Source: Rhodococcus yunnanensis NBRC 103083 (GTDB lineage Bacteria > Actinomycetota > Actinomycetes > Mycobacteriales > Mycobacteriaceae). Taken from it: a DNA stretch of 64,000 nt. The DNA lies in contig NZ_BCXH01000010.1 in NCBI RefSeq assembly GCF_001895005.1, forward strand, positions 124,001 through 188,000, read 5' to 3'. The translations under genes and the position numbers were made by a program. The notes under the pieces were generated by a model. The model was not told where the DNA came from, did not search any database, and saw nothing but the letters and a program-made list of their open reading frames with translations. Shown here one piece after another: positions 46,030 through 55,557 of the stretch (its first letter is position 1; the number at the start of each line of letters is the position of its first letter).

Positions 46030-46051
46030 CGCTGATCGGGCGCTGATCGGT
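46030..46051. promoter_or_regulatory. 11-bp direct repeat, SARP-type binding site candidate
   Basis: CGCTGATCGGG (46030-46040) is followed immediately by CGCTGATCGGT (46041-46051). Direct repeats with an 11-bp period on one face of the helix are characteristic of SARP binding sites. The site fills most of the 49-bp gap between the regulator and the SDR. Confidence 0.6.
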
Positions 46052-46069
46052 GTGCGCGACCATCTGGGA

Positions 46070-46855
46070 ATGGATCTGAAACTCACCGGCAAATCGGCAT
46101 TCGTCAGCGGTTCCACCCAGGGGATCGGCTACGCCATCGCCACACGCTTGGCGGCCGAAGGCGTCGCCGTGACCATCAACGGCCGCGATCCGGTCAGGGT
46201 GTCCGGTGCCGTCGAGTCATTGCGCAGGAACGGCGCAACCGTCGACGGAATCGCGGCCGACTTCTCGGACGTCGGCGACGTCTCGAGCTTGTGCGACAGG
46301 CTCGCCGACGTCGATATTCTCGTCAACAATGTCGGACTGTTCGAGCTGAAGTCGTTCGACCAGATCACCGACGACGACTGGCAGCGGTACTTCGAGGTCA
46401 ACGTCATGAGCGGGGTACGACTCGCTCGAGCACTCATGCCCGCGATGCTGGATCGAGACTGGGGCCGAATCGTATTCGTCAGCAGTGAGTCCGGCGTCGA
46501 CGTACCAGCCGAGATGATTCACTACGGAACGACCAAGACGGCCATGCTCTCGCTCGGAAACGGCCTCGCCAAGCTCACCAAAGGCACTGGCGTCACGGTG
46601 AATTCAGTGTTGGGCGGGCCCACGTACTCGGACGGCGTCGCGCGGACGGTCGAGGCGCTCGCCGACGCGCAATCCCTCACCGCGGACGAGATGAAGGCAG
46701 CGATCATGGGCACGAATCCGACGTCGTTGTTGCAGAGGTTCATCGAGCCGGACGAAATCGCGAACATGGTCACGTTCCTCGCGAGTCCTATCGCGTCGGC
46801 CACCAATGGCGCGGCGATCCGCGTCGACGGGGGTGTCCTGGCGACGGTTCTCTGA
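46070..46855 (+). CDS. Short-chain dehydrogenase/reductase, FabG-like
   Basis: The protein has 261 residues from ATG 46070; the frame open upstream to 45764 only shadows the regulator. VSGSTQGIG (residues 13-21) is the cofactor motif; VNNVGLF, FVSSESG (catalytic Ser) and YGTTK (Tyr/Lys) are all present. The length is typical. Substrate unknown. Its divergent orientation to the SARP-like regulator, with only 49 bp between starts, suggests it is the regulator's target. Confidence 0.92.
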   Translation: MDLKLTGKSAFVSGSTQGIGYAIATRLAAEGVAVTINGRDPVRVSGAVESLRRNGATVDGIAADFSDVGDVSSLCDRLADVDILVNNVGLFELKSFDQITDDDWQRYFEVNVMSGVRLARALMPAMLDRDWGRIVFVSSESGVDVPAEMIHYGTTKTAMLSLGNGLAKLTKGTGVTVNSVLGGPTYSDGVARTVEALADAQSLTADEMKAAIMGTNPTSLLQRFIEPDEIANMVTFLASPIASATNGAAIRVDGGVLATVL

Positions 46856-46869
46856 CCCACCCGTGCGCA

Positions 46870-48129
46870 TCACGGAATCGGCGTGGGCGCCAGACTGTTA
46901 CCGGGCCCGATGACGGCACAGTTGCTGTGCGTCGGGCCTCCCGCGAACCGCTCGGTCAAGAACTGCAGGCCCTGAGCCTCGAAGGGCGGGAACGCTTCTC
47001 CGTGTGTCAGCCCGTCGTACTGCGAATACTGGACGTCGACGCCCCGGCCGCAGTACTCATGAGCGAGACCTTCGACGTCGGCGGTGATCATGACGGTGTC
47101 GCCGATCGGGTCGGCATGTCCGACGGCCAAGAACAACGGGATCGTCGGTGTCCCTTGGCTACCCATGATGTTGTCGTCGATCGCTGCCACGACCTCCGGC
47201 ACGTCGAGCAGCGACGTGTACGGCGCCTTGACCATCGACGCATCGGTCAGCGTGGGATAGTCGTCCGCGAACTGGGCGATGCACTCCTGATCCACCTGGT
47301 CGATCACCTGGGCGCCGTACTCGGACAAGAACGTACTCGTGTCAAGACCATAGGCACGCTGGTATGCGACGATGAGCGCCGGGATCACCCCGGCCCACTG
47401 TGCGCTGCCGCTGACGTAGGGCAGATTGTGAGCGAGGTCCACAGGCAGCCCGCCCGCCGCGACACCGACGATGTTCAGTTCAGGTGCGTACTGCGGTGCC
47501 ACCTCTGCACCCCACTGGGTCGGAACGGATCCTCCCGAGTAACCGATCATCCCGACCGGCGTCGACGACGGCACCTGCAGGAACGACTGTGCCGCACGGA
47601 CCCCGTCGAGCGCGGCGTACCCGGACTGACGACCGATCGTCCACTCGAGGTCTTCACCCTCGTAATCCGGTGCGACGACGGTGTATCCAGCCGCGAGATA
47701 TCCCGCGATGACAGCCTGTTCGGCACCTGCGATGGGGCTGGTCGCGCCTCCGCTGAGCGTGTACGACGGGTCGCACTGAGAACCGAGGGCGTCGTAGGCC
47801 ATGTGATAGGACACGATCTTCGTCGGCCCGGGGATCAGAGGCCTCAGCACCGTCGCGACAGTCACAACACCGTCACCCTGCTGATCGGTGGTCCGATACA
47901 GAACCTGATCGCCCTTGATCGGCGTGGTCTGGGTCGGCGTCGCGAACGTCATCGGCCGTGATCTCAATACGGTGCCGGGGGAGACGTCGAGCGAGCCGTC
48001 CCAGCTGTAGAACGGGTCGTTCGCCGGAATCGGCGAGCCTGGGCCGGGATCTGCCTGAGCAACATACGCGCTGGTACAGACAACGAAAGAAATCAGAGCG
48101 ACGACAAGACCTTTACCAACCCGTGACAT
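46870..48129 (-). CDS. Secretory lipase family protein
   Basis: The protein has 419 residues. Signal peptide 1-26 (VGKGLVVALISFVVCTSAYVAQA). The sequence follows the LIP-type secretory lipase pattern: PNDPFYSW-like start (IPANDPFYSWD), QVLYRTTDQQGDGVVTVATVL, VIAGYLAAGYTVVAPDYEG, and MIGYSGGSVPTQWGAE with the nucleophilic Ser in GYSGG. VGHADPIGD and GLTHGEAFPPF provide candidate Asp and His. Exported lipases of this kind are common in mycolate actinomycetes. Convergent with the SDR by 14 bp. Confidence 0.9.
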   Translation of the reverse strand: MSRVGKGLVVALISFVVCTSAYVAQADPGPGSPIPANDPFYSWDGSLDVSPGTVLRSRPMTFATPTQTTPIKGDQVLYRTTDQQGDGVVTVATVLRPLIPGPTKIVSYHMAYDALGSQCDPSYTLSGGATSPIAGAEQAVIAGYLAAGYTVVAPDYEGEDLEWTIGRQSGYAALDGVRAAQSFLQVPSSTPVGMIGYSGGSVPTQWGAEVAPQYAPELNIVGVAAGGLPVDLAHNLPYVSGSAQWAGVIPALIVAYQRAYGLDTSTFLSEYGAQVIDQVDQECIAQFADDYPTLTDASMVKAPYTSLLDVPEVVAAIDDNIMGSQGTPTIPLFLAVGHADPIGDTVMITADVEGLAHEYCGRGVDVQYSQYDGLTHGEAFPPFEAQGLQFLTERFAGGPTHSNCAVIGPGNSLAPTPIP

Positions 48130-48214
48130 GAAATGAATTAAAGCTCATCTCGAACCCTCACCTGTTGTTTCTCATACTAAAAGGATGAGGCGAACCCTCG
48201 GCCCCCCCCACCCG

Positions 48215-48392
48215 CGCAAACGCACACGCATTTGCGCGACACACCAGCCCGACACACCCCCACCCACACAAACGCACACGCATTTGCGCGACACACCAGC
48301 CCAACACACCCCCACCCACACAAACGCACACGCATTTGCGCGACACACCAGCCCGACACACCCCCACCCACACAAACGCACGTGCATTTGCG
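48215..48392 (-). repeat. Intergenic palindromic repeat array 3 (4 units, 52-bp period)
   Basis: Cores start at 48215, 48267, 48319 and 48371, exactly 52 bp apart. The core (CAAACGCACACGCATTTGCG, with CACGTG in the last copy) is the one seen in arrays 1 and 2. The 30-bp linker (CGACACACCAGCCCGACACA then CCCCCACCCA) differs, apart from a C-rich stretch. It lies 3' of leuS and 5' of the lipase gene, both on the minus strand. Confidence 0.9.
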
Positions 48393-48432
48393 TGGGCTGG
48401 GGGGCGGTGCGGGGGCGGGGGAGCGGGACCCG

Positions 48433-51255
48433 CTACTTCAGGACGATGTTGACCATCCGGCCCGGGATGACGATGACCTTGGCGGGCACCTGGCCGTCCA
48501 GGAGAGCTGCGATCTTCTCGTCCGCCAGAGCGGCCTTCTCGACGTCCGAGCCCGAGGCATCCGCGGGCACCGTGATGCGGCTCCGCACTTTGCCGTTGAA
48601 CTGGATGGGGTAGTCGACGGTATCGGCGACGAGCCACTTCTGGTCGGCCCGCGGGAACGGTCCGTGTGCGAGCGAGGACGAATGACCGAGGAGCTTCCAC
48701 AGTTCCTCGGACAGGTGCGGAGCCATGGGCGCGAGCATCAGGATCAGCGGCTCGACGACCCCGCGCGGGGCGCCGTCCGGGTACTCCTTGGTGAGGTGGT
48801 TGGTCAGCTCGATGAGCTTGGCCCCGGCCGTGTTGTCGCGCAGCGCAGTGTAATCCGCTTCGACGCCGTCGATGACACGGTTCAGGATGCGCAGTGTGCC
48901 CTCGGTCGGCTTCGCATCGGTGACGCGTACCTCGCCGGTTTCCTCGTCGAGCACCAGACGCCACACACGCTGCAGGAATCGCTGCGCGCCGACGACGTCT
49001 TTCGTCGCCCAGGGCCGGGAGGTGTCCAGCGGGCCCATCGACATTTCGTAGAACCGCAGAGTGTCGGCGCCGTACTCGGCGAAGATGTCGTCGGGGGAGA
49101 CGGAGTTCTTCAGGGATTTACCCATCTTCCCGTACTCGCGGTTGACGGGTTCGCCCTGGTAGAACCACCCGCCGTCGCGTTCTTCGACCTCGTCCGCCGG
49201 CACGTAGACCCCACGCGCGTCGGTGAACGCGTACGCCTGGATGTAGCCCTGGTTGTACAGGCGACGGTACGGCTCGCTTCCGCTGACGTGCCCCAGGTCG
49301 AACAGGACCTTGTGCCAGAACCGCGAGTACAGCAGGTGCAGAACTGCATGCTCGACGCCGCCGACGTAGAGATCGACGCCGCCTGGATCGTTCGGCCCGT
49401 GGATCTCGGGACGCGGCCCGACCCAGTACTTCTCGTTCTCGGGGTCGGCGAACGTCTCGGAGTTCGTCGGATCGATGTAGCGCAGCTGGTACCACGACGA
49501 GCCTGCCCACTGCGGCATGACGTTGGTGTCGCGGCGATAGATCTGCGGGCCGTCCCCGAGATCGAGTTCCACGTTCACCCAGTCCGACGCCTTGGCCAGC
49601 GGCGGCGACGGCTCGGAGCTCGCGTCGTCGGGATCGAAGGAGACCGGTGCGTAGTCCTCGACCTCGGGAAGTTCCACGGGAAGAACCGATTCCGGCAATG
49701 CGTGTGCGTTGCCGTCCGCGTCGTAGACGATCGGGAACGGCTCGCCCCAGTATCGCTGGCGCGCGAACAGCCAGTCGCGCAGCTTGTACTGAATGGTGCC
49801 GCGCCCCTTGCCGTCGGCCTCCAGCCGAGCGATGACCGTGGCCTTGGCCTCGTCGATCGGCAGCCCGTCGAGGTAGCCGGAGTTCACCAGTGCGCCCTCG
49901 CCGGTGTATGCGGCCTCGGTGACGTCTCCTCCGGAAATCACTTCGCGGACAGGAAGTTCGTACTTCGTCGCGAACTCCCAGTCACGCTGATCGTGACCAG
50001 GTACGGCCATGATGGCGCCGGTTCCATATCCGGTGAGCACGTAGTCGGCGATGAACACCGGCACCTGCTCACCGTTCACCGGATTGGCAGCGTAGGAACC
50101 GGTGAAGACGCCTGTCTTCTCCTTGTTCTCCTGGCGCTCGAGATCGGACTTCGCCGCGATCGAGGCCCGGTATGCCGCAACGGCTTCCGCGGGTGTCGCC
50201 GCGCCACCGGTCCACGACGACGCAACATCGGCGGGCCACTCGGCGGCAACCAGGCCGCCGACCAGATCGTGTTCGGGGGCGAGCACGACGTAACTGGCAC
50301 CGAACAGCGTGTCCGGCCGCGTCGTGAACACCTCGATTCCGGAGAAGGACACCTGCGCGCCGCGCGATCGGCCGATCCAGTTGCGCTGCATGGTCTTGAC
50401 CTTGTCCGGCCAGTCCAGGTATTCGAGATCGTCGATGAGGCGATCGGAGTACGCGGTGATGCGCATCATCCACTGCCGCAGGTTCTTTCGGAACACCGGG
50501 AAGTTGCCGCGATCGCTACGGCCGTCTGCGGTGACCTCCTCGTTGGCGAGCACGGTGCCGAGCCCGGGGCACCAGTTGACCATCGAGTTGGATTCGTAGA
50601 CGAGGCGAAAGCCGTCGAGCACGCCGGCTTTCTCGGAGGCCGTCAGCGCGCCCCAGGAACGTCCACCGTCCAACTCCCGAGTTCCAGCAGAAAACTCTGC
50701 TTCCAGCTCCGAAATCGGGCGTGCCTTGCCGGCCGAGACGTCGTACCAGGCGCCGTAGATCTGCAGGAAGATCCACTGCGTCCAGTGGTAGAAATCGACG
50801 TCCGTCGTCGCGAGAGACCGCCGCCGATCATGCCCGAGCCCCAGCCGGCGCAACTGGCGACGCATGTTCGCGATGTTCGCCTCGGTCGTCGAACGCGGGT
50901 GTGTTCCGGTCTGGACGGCGTACTGCTCGGCCGGCAAGCCGAACGCGTCGTAACCGAGTGCATGGAGAACGTTGCGCCCGTGCATGCGGTGGAAACGCGC
51001 GAACACGTCCGTCGCGATGTAACCGAGCGGATGACCTACATGCAGACCGCTGCCCGACGGGTACGGGAACATATCCTGCACGAACAACTTGTCCTTCGGC
51101 ACCTCACCAGCCAGCGGCCCGACCGGATTGGGGGCATCGAAGGTGCCTTGCTCGTCCCACAGGTCTTGCCACTGCTGCTCGATGCGCCCGGCCACGTCCG
51201 CGGTATAACGGTGCTCGGGGACGGACTCGGAAGGCGTTTTGGCTGGATCGGTCAC
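48433..51255 (-). CDS. leuS: Leucyl-tRNA synthetase
   Basis: The protein has 940 residues, the normal bacterial length. GTG 51255 is chosen because the homologous N-terminus ([20 protein letters not shown]) follows within a few residues; the frame upstream is a shadow of other genes. HVGHPLG (72-78) is the HIGH signature, and [11 protein letters not shown] is the KMSKS-type loop in its actinobacterial form. The central CP1 editing domain and the C-terminal anticodon-binding helices are intact. It charges tRNA-Leu in the cytoplasm. Repeat array 3 follows 41 bp after its stop. Confidence 0.97.
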   Translation of the reverse strand: MTDPAKTPSESVPEHRYTADVAGRIEQQWQDLWDEQGTFDAPNPVGPLAGEVPKDKLFVQDMFPYPSGSGLHVGHPLGYIATDVFARFHRMHGRNVLHALGYDAFGLPAEQYAVQTGTHPRSTTEANIANMRRQLRRLGLGHDRRRSLATTDVDFYHWTQWIFLQIYGAWYDVSAGKARPISELEAEFSAGTRELDGGRSWGALTASEKAGVLDGFRLVYESNSMVNWCPGLGTVLANEEVTADGRSDRGNFPVFRKNLRQWMMRITAYSDRLIDDLEYLDWPDKVKTMQRNWIGRSRGAQVSFSGIEVFTTRPDTLFGASYVVLAPEHDLVGGLVAAEWPADVASSWTGGAATPAEAVAAYRASIAAKSDLERQENKEKTGVFTGSYAANPVNGEQVPVFIADYVLTGYGTGAIMAVPGHDQRDWEFATKYELPVREVISGGDVTEAAYTGEGALVNSGYLDGLPIDEAKATVIARLEADGKGRGTIQYKLRDWLFARQRYWGEPFPIVYDADGNAHALPESVLPVELPEVEDYAPVSFDPDDASSEPSPPLAKASDWVNVELDLGDGPQIYRRDTNVMPQWAGSSWYQLRYIDPTNSETFADPENEKYWVGPRPEIHGPNDPGGVDLYVGGVEHAVLHLLYSRFWHKVLFDLGHVSGSEPYRRLYNQGYIQAYAFTDARGVYVPADEVEERDGGWFYQGEPVNREYGKMGKSLKNSVSPDDIFAEYGADTLRFYEMSMGPLDTSRPWATKDVVGAQRFLQRVWRLVLDEETGEVRVTDAKPTEGTLRILNRVIDGVEADYTALRDNTAGAKLIELTNHLTKEYPDGAPRGVVEPLILMLAPMAPHLSEELWKLLGHSSSLAHGPFPRADQKWLVADTVDYPIQFNGKVRSRITVPADASGSDVEKAALADEKIAALLDGQVPAKVIVIPGRMVNIVLK

Positions 51256-51349
51256 ACGCGTCAGGGTAATCGGGTCATTTCGGCATGCTCCACTCGCGGC
51301 TAGTCGGGCCGCCTGATACATGGACCGGAAAGAGCCGTATCCTGGCGAA

Positions 51350-51751
51350 GTGATCGTCGTGTCCATACTCATGTTCGTGCTCGCCCTCGTCGTCGGCGCA
51401 GTCGCCGTCATGAGCCTCACGGGCAAACTTCCACGCAATCGGTGGGCCGGTGTGCGTACTGCCGAATCCATGCGCGACGACGCCGCGTTCACCACGGCCA
51501 ACAAGGTCGCCGCCCCCACCAGCGCCGCCGCGGCGTTGCTCTTGCTCATCGGCGGAGCTGCTGGCCTGATGCTCAGTGGCGCGTTCGCGATCATCGCCGC
51601 TGCCGCGTGTGTCGTCGCAGCCTTCGTCACCGCGGCCGTTGGCGGATCGATCGGGGCACGCACTGCTGCGGCCCTGCCGGTCGAAGAGGCCGACGGATGC
51701 GGCCACTCCTGCATCTCGTGCAGCCTGAAGGATGCCTGCGCGCCGAGCTGA
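51350..51751 (+). CDS. SdpI/YhfL family membrane protein
   Basis: GTG 51350 (133 residues) is preferred because homology begins at the first membrane helix; ATG 51320 would add ten polar residues. There are three membrane helices. Between the first two lies [21 protein letters not shown], the characteristic SdpI-family loop. The C-terminal [17 protein letters not shown] is a Cys cluster common in actinobacterial members. In Bacillus SdpI protects from a toxin; the role here is unknown. It is followed 6 bp later by the DUF1648 gene. Confidence 0.8.
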   Translation: MIVVSILMFVLALVVGAVAVMSLTGKLPRNRWAGVRTAESMRDDAAFTTANKVAAPTSAAAALLLLIGGAAGLMLSGAFAIIAAAACVVAAFVTAAVGGSIGARTAAALPVEEADGCGHSCISCSLKDACAPS

Positions 51752-51757
51752 CCAGGG

Positions 51758-52711
51758 ATGAGATCGAGGACGTTCGACCCGGCCGGAGTGGTCTTCGGCG
51801 TCGTGATTCCGATTGCTGCTGCAGCGTTCGGAGTGATCCTCACCCATGTATGGCGGTCTCGGTTGCCCGAGCAGATCGCGACGCACTGGAGCGGTACCGA
51901 CCCTGATGGGTTCACCAGCCCGATCACGAGCTCGTGGACTCTCGCAGTGGTCATCGTTCTCGTCGGCGGCGGATGCAGTGCCGTCGCCTCGCTCGCACAC
52001 GCACTGCTGATCATGCGCCGAACGATGCTGATGATCGGCCTGACCGTCGTCGGGCTGATCGTGGTGTTGCAGATCGCGATCATGTCCCGCCAGCTCGATG
52101 TCACGGACGTGACCGCCGTCGAGATCCCCGGGTGGGCGCTGGCTGCGGGCACAGCCGTGGGATTTGCCGTCGGACTTCTCGGTGCGGCACTGCTCAACGA
52201 CTATCGCGACCGCGTCGTAGCCGACGAGCCACCACCTGCCTCGTTCCCGAGGGCGGACATCGACCTGCCGATCATCGAACCTCTCGGCGCCGGACGCGTC
52301 GCGATCGCGGTGTTGTTCACCGTTCTCGCCGCTGCCGCCGCGCTGACGTGCTGGCTCTCCCAGTCGTGGTGGCCGGTCGCGATATTCCTGCCGCTTGCGG
52401 TGCTTCCGGTGTCGATCATGCGCTACGAGCTCGTCGTCGACCGGAAGGGTATCCACGTCCGAAGTCTTGGCATGGCCGCCTTCGACTACGCGCTCGAGGA
52501 GGTCACCGGCGCCTCGGTGCGAGAGGTGAATCCATTCGAGGACTTCGGCGGCTGGGGTTTACGGGTGAAAGGCCGGGGTAATTTTGCGGTTGCGACGGCC
52601 AAGGGACCCGCAGTCTTCGTGACATTCGCCAACGGAGATCGGTTGACCATCACGACCGAACACGCCGAACGCATCGCCGGGGCACTGAACTCGTTGGCCT
52701 CCGTCCGATGA
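51758..52711 (+). CDS. DUF1648 domain membrane protein
   Basis: The protein has 317 residues. The N-terminal DUF1648-like part has the typical [24 protein letters not shown] between helices 1 and 2. Further helices lie at about 60-85, 90-108, 123-145 and 180-225. A soluble C-terminal PH-like portion ([24 protein letters not shown] … [24 protein letters not shown]) follows. Together with the SdpI-like gene it forms a two-gene membrane unit, as in SdpI contexts. Function unknown. Confidence 0.82.
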   Translation: MRSRTFDPAGVVFGVVIPIAAAAFGVILTHVWRSRLPEQIATHWSGTDPDGFTSPITSSWTLAVVIVLVGGGCSAVASLAHALLIMRRTMLMIGLTVVGLIVVLQIAIMSRQLDVTDVTAVEIPGWALAAGTAVGFAVGLLGAALLNDYRDRVVADEPPPASFPRADIDLPIIEPLGAGRVAIAVLFTVLAAAAALTCWLSQSWWPVAIFLPLAVLPVSIMRYELVVDRKGIHVRSLGMAAFDYALEEVTGASVREVNPFEDFGGWGLRVKGRGNFAVATAKGPAVFVTFANGDRLTITTEHAERIAGALNSLASVR

Positions 52712-52943
52712 GCTCGATGAGTCGAATACCGGATCGTCAAAACAAACCGATCGCCGTTTTTATCAATTAGGATCGCTTTCAATCAATAGGAGATGGCTGG
52801 AGGCTCGTACGAACGAGACGCGATCGTCAGGCGGAGGTGAATCGAGCCGCGGTCGGCATGCCGGCCACCGCAAACCCCTTGATCGCAGTGCACGAAACGC
52901 GCTGCGAGAGTGGTTTCATCAGCCGTTCGACTACGAATGGATA
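52712..52943. other. Upstream region of the GGDEF gene with short leader ORF and start ambiguity
   Basis: AATAGGAG before ATG 52793 heads a 15-codon frame (MAGGSYERDAIVRRR). In the GGDEF gene's own frame, codons from about 52893 read RNALREWFHQPFDYEWI, which looks like coding sequence of the same protein but has no ATG, GTG or TTG. Either a CTG start (52902) or an upstream shift is possible. Confidence 0.4.
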
Positions 52944-53975
52944 GTGCGTCACCGCTCCACGCGTGCTCTGCAGCGCCCTGCTCAGAATGTGTTCGGTGCG
53001 GCAACGCTGCTGTTCGCTGTCGCGTCCATTCTCATGCTGTTCAGTGCTCACGGTCCGCAAGGGTTCGGTTCGCAGGCCTGGGTCGGGTTGGTCCTGCTGG
53101 TTCAGATCGCGGTTGCTCTCCGGTGGTTCTTCGGGCCGCTTCCCACCCGCAGAGATTTCATTGCGTTCGCGATCTTCGGTGACCTCGGACTGAGCTCGGT
53201 CCTGGTGCTGTACGAACCGTTCGGCGCTCTCATCGGCTGCAGCCTCTTCGCGATGACCGGTGCCCTGTGCACGTACTTCCTCAGCCAGCGTCTGCTGATC
53301 GCACACCTGCTCTGGTGCGCCGCGTTCATCGGTTTCACCACCATCCGCGGCTGTTTCGACAGCACCGAGGACGTGGCGAGCGTCCTTGCGGCCGGATTGG
53401 TCGTGCTGGCGGCAGTCACCGGTGTTCCACTGCTCGCACACATCGCGTGGACGGCGATCGGGCGTGACGCGCGCAGGTCTCTCGTCGATCCCCTGACCGG
53501 GCTCCTCAACCGCCGCGGCCTCGAGGACGCGGCTGTGGAACTTCTCGCGCGCGTTCGTCACCGAGGGCACTGCGTCGTCGTGCTGGTCATCGACATCGAT
53601 CGGTTCAAACAGGTCAACGACCACTACGGTCACGACAGCGGCGACGAGGTCATCGTGTTGATATCCGATCGATTGGCGGCCCTGTTCGAGCGGAACGGGG
53701 TCGTAGCGCGCACCGGCGGAGAGGAGTTCGTCGTCGTGTTCACCAGTCCGATCGACAGTGTGCATCATCGGATCGGCGAAGTGGGCCACACGCTCCATCG
53801 GCCCGACGACCGGATCCCCGTCACCGTCAGCGTCGGGGCGTCCATCATCTCGCAGCCCGCTGATCTGTGGGACGCCGCACCGACGATCGTCACCCGCGCC
53901 ACACGTGCCGCCGACTCGTTGATGTACCGAGCCAAGTACGACGGCGGAAACCGGACCGCGTCCTCGCACCTGTAG
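52944..53975 (+). CDS. Membrane-bound diguanylate cyclase (GGDEF)
   Basis: The protein has 343 residues from GTG 52944. Six or so membrane helices (residues 16-170) precede a GGDEF domain: DPLTGLLNRRGLEDA, VIDIDRFKQVNDHYGHDSGDEV (metal-binding Asp) and ARTGGEEFVVVF with an intact GGEEF active site. It would make cyclic di-GMP from GTP. No EAL domain is attached. The true N-terminus may lie about 14-17 codons upstream, where the frame reads convincingly but offers no standard start codon. It is convergent with the lipase gene. Confidence 0.9.
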   Translation: MRHRSTRALQRPAQNVFGAATLLFAVASILMLFSAHGPQGFGSQAWVGLVLLVQIAVALRWFFGPLPTRRDFIAFAIFGDLGLSSVLVLYEPFGALIGCSLFAMTGALCTYFLSQRLLIAHLLWCAAFIGFTTIRGCFDSTEDVASVLAAGLVVLAAVTGVPLLAHIAWTAIGRDARRSLVDPLTGLLNRRGLEDAAVELLARVRHRGHCVVVLVIDIDRFKQVNDHYGHDSGDEVIVLISDRLAALFERNGVVARTGGEEFVVVFTSPIDSVHHRIGEVGHTLHRPDDRIPVTVSVGASIISQPADLWDAAPTIVTRATRAADSLMYRAKYDGGNRTASSHL

Positions 53976-54041
53976 GCCGGACACACGAAAAAGGGCGGCC
54001 GACCCGACGGGGCCGACCGCGCCTACTCACTCGCTCTCGAC

Positions 54042-55229
54042 TCAGCCTCCGGTCACCGGTCCGTTCCAGACGCACGGGATCGCGCTGGCAGGTGTGCCCT
54101 GCGGGTCGAGTGCATTCTTGATGATTCCGATGGCGCGCGGAGAGACGCTGATCGACAGGTGATCGGACAAGTCGACTCCGCAACCGTCCTGCAGCAGAAT
54201 GTTCTTCACAGTGGCACCGGGACCTGCGGTCAGGAAGGTCGTCTTGTACGGCGTCACCACCTCGTCGAATCGAGTGCCGAGGACCGTGTAGTCGATACCG
54301 GGATCGGTGTCGCCGCCTGCGTCCAGAGCCTTGACGAGGGGCGAATCGATGACCTGATCGGACGCGGCAGGTCCTGCGATGGCCCCGACGACACCGAGGA
54401 CGTTCAGGCCGAGATTGTTGATGGTCCGGCCGAGAGTTCCGATCCCGACGAGCGTGGTGCCGTGGTTCGACCCGGACACGCTCACTACTTTGCCGACCTT
54501 GTTCTTGCTCGGATCGGACGGGTTGGCGCCGCCTTCGAAGCGCAGGTACTGACGAGTCACCAGCCCACCTTGCGAGTGGCCGACGATGTCGACCTTGGCA
54601 GCGCCGGTGCGGGCGCGTACGGCATCGATGTAAGTCGCGATCTCCTTCGCGCTGTCCGCGATCGGACCGGTACCGCGGACGGACTTGACGTGACCCAACC
54701 CGCTGGAATCCTGATCACCGTAGTTGAGGACGAACACGCAGTATCCGGCGTCCTTCAGTGCCGGCGAGATCCGTGCAAAGTTGTTGTACGCGTTCTCCCA
54801 CGTTCCGTGCAGCAGCACAACAGGATTGGGATGAGCATCGGTGGGCTTGCAGCTCCAGTCGTTGGCGCCCTGCGGAGCCACGTCGGGGTGGACGATGTTG
54901 TAGAGGAATCCAGCGAGGAAATTCTTCTGGACAGGCCCGTATCCGACGGTCTCCTTCTCGGGATCGTAGGTGCTGCTGACCTCGACCGGTACATCGGCGA
55001 TGCTGGGCCGCTCGATGCCCTGATCCTCCGCCTTGGGTCGCTGCGCTTCGCTGCCCTCGGCTGGAACCACTTCGGTGCCGTCGGCGGTCACGGTCGCCGG
55101 AGGCGCAGGCTCCGTCGCGGGTTGTGCAGAGGCTACTCCGAGACCTGCGAACACGATCGCGGCCGAGAGCGCGGCAATGGTGGTCGTGCTTCTGGCTCTG
55201 CGACGAACTCTGGAATGCTTGATCGACAT
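54042..55229 (-). CDS. Secreted lipase/esterase, EstA (class 2 lipase) type
   Basis: The protein has 395 residues from ATG 55229, which gives a normal signal peptide (basic RVRRRARS, then TTTIAALSAAIVFAGLGVASA); ATG 55250 would add seven residues. PVVLLHGTWENAYNNFARISPAL forms the oxyanion region, VDIVGHSQGGLVTRQYL holds the nucleophile in GHSQG, and DLSDHLSIS near the C-terminus provides a candidate His. The mature N-terminus carries an acidic, Pro-rich spacer. It is probably an exported lipase acting on acylglycerols. No operon partners. Confidence 0.9.
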   Translation of the reverse strand: MSIKHSRVRRRARSTTTIAALSAAIVFAGLGVASAQPATEPAPPATVTADGTEVVPAEGSEAQRPKAEDQGIERPSIADVPVEVSSTYDPEKETVGYGPVQKNFLAGFLYNIVHPDVAPQGANDWSCKPTDAHPNPVVLLHGTWENAYNNFARISPALKDAGYCVFVLNYGDQDSSGLGHVKSVRGTGPIADSAKEIATYIDAVRARTGAAKVDIVGHSQGGLVTRQYLRFEGGANPSDPSKNKVGKVVSVSGSNHGTTLVGIGTLGRTINNLGLNVLGVVGAIAGPAASDQVIDSPLVKALDAGGDTDPGIDYTVLGTRFDEVVTPYKTTFLTAGPGATVKNILLQDGCGVDLSDHLSISVSPRAIGIIKNALDPQGTPASAIPCVWNGPVTGG

Positions 55230-55492
55230 AGGCCGTTCGCTTTCGTTCATCGGACAACCCCGTCGAGACGCGAGAGTTGCCGTTGCTGCATCGATTTCAG
55301 CGTCGTCGGTTGCCCCGAATCCTTCGCTGCAAGTGGCACCGCGTCGATGCTGGTCGCCGAGCCGCATCGAACATTAGAAGTCGGTGCGGCGTTTGCCCAT
55401 CGTGTTTCGCAATCTCTGGACAACCGAGCGTATGTCCGCCGTCCACGTTGGAGGCGCTCACAACAACCGAGCCTTCCAAGCGATCCCCCAGC

Positions 55493-55557
55493 GCCGGATC
55501 TCTCAGGGCCGGATCTCTCAGTGCCCGACCTCTCAAGGCCGGATCTCTCAATGCCGG
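55493..55557 (-). repeat. 15-bp tandem repeat at the 3' end of the LysR gene
   Basis: Four consecutive units (GCCGGATCTCTCAGG and three variants) start at 55493, 55508, 55523 and 55538, with a partial fifth. The LysR stop lies in the fourth unit. The unit is five codons long; in one minus-strand frame it reads ERSGx repeatedly. Confidence 0.75.

Noticed and set aside
46927-47961. A 344-codon plus-strand frame in the secretory lipase region
   Set aside because: It is antisense to a gene with signal peptide and catalytic motifs; the sequence is Arg-rich noise.
12467-48392. Palindromic arrays as CRISPR arrays
   Set aside because: The linkers within each array are nearly identical, not unique spacers. 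Unit numbers are low and no cas genes are present.
48232-51303. A 1023-codon open frame antisense to leuS
   Set aside because: It is the complement of a GC-rich gene with G/C third positions. The minus-strand frame is unmistakably leucyl-tRNA synthetase, and the antisense protein reads as R/V/G-rich noise.
53976-54041. G/C-rich segment between the GGDEF and lipase genes as a terminator
   Set aside because: It contains direct GGCCGACC repeats rather than complementary arms, and no T-run.
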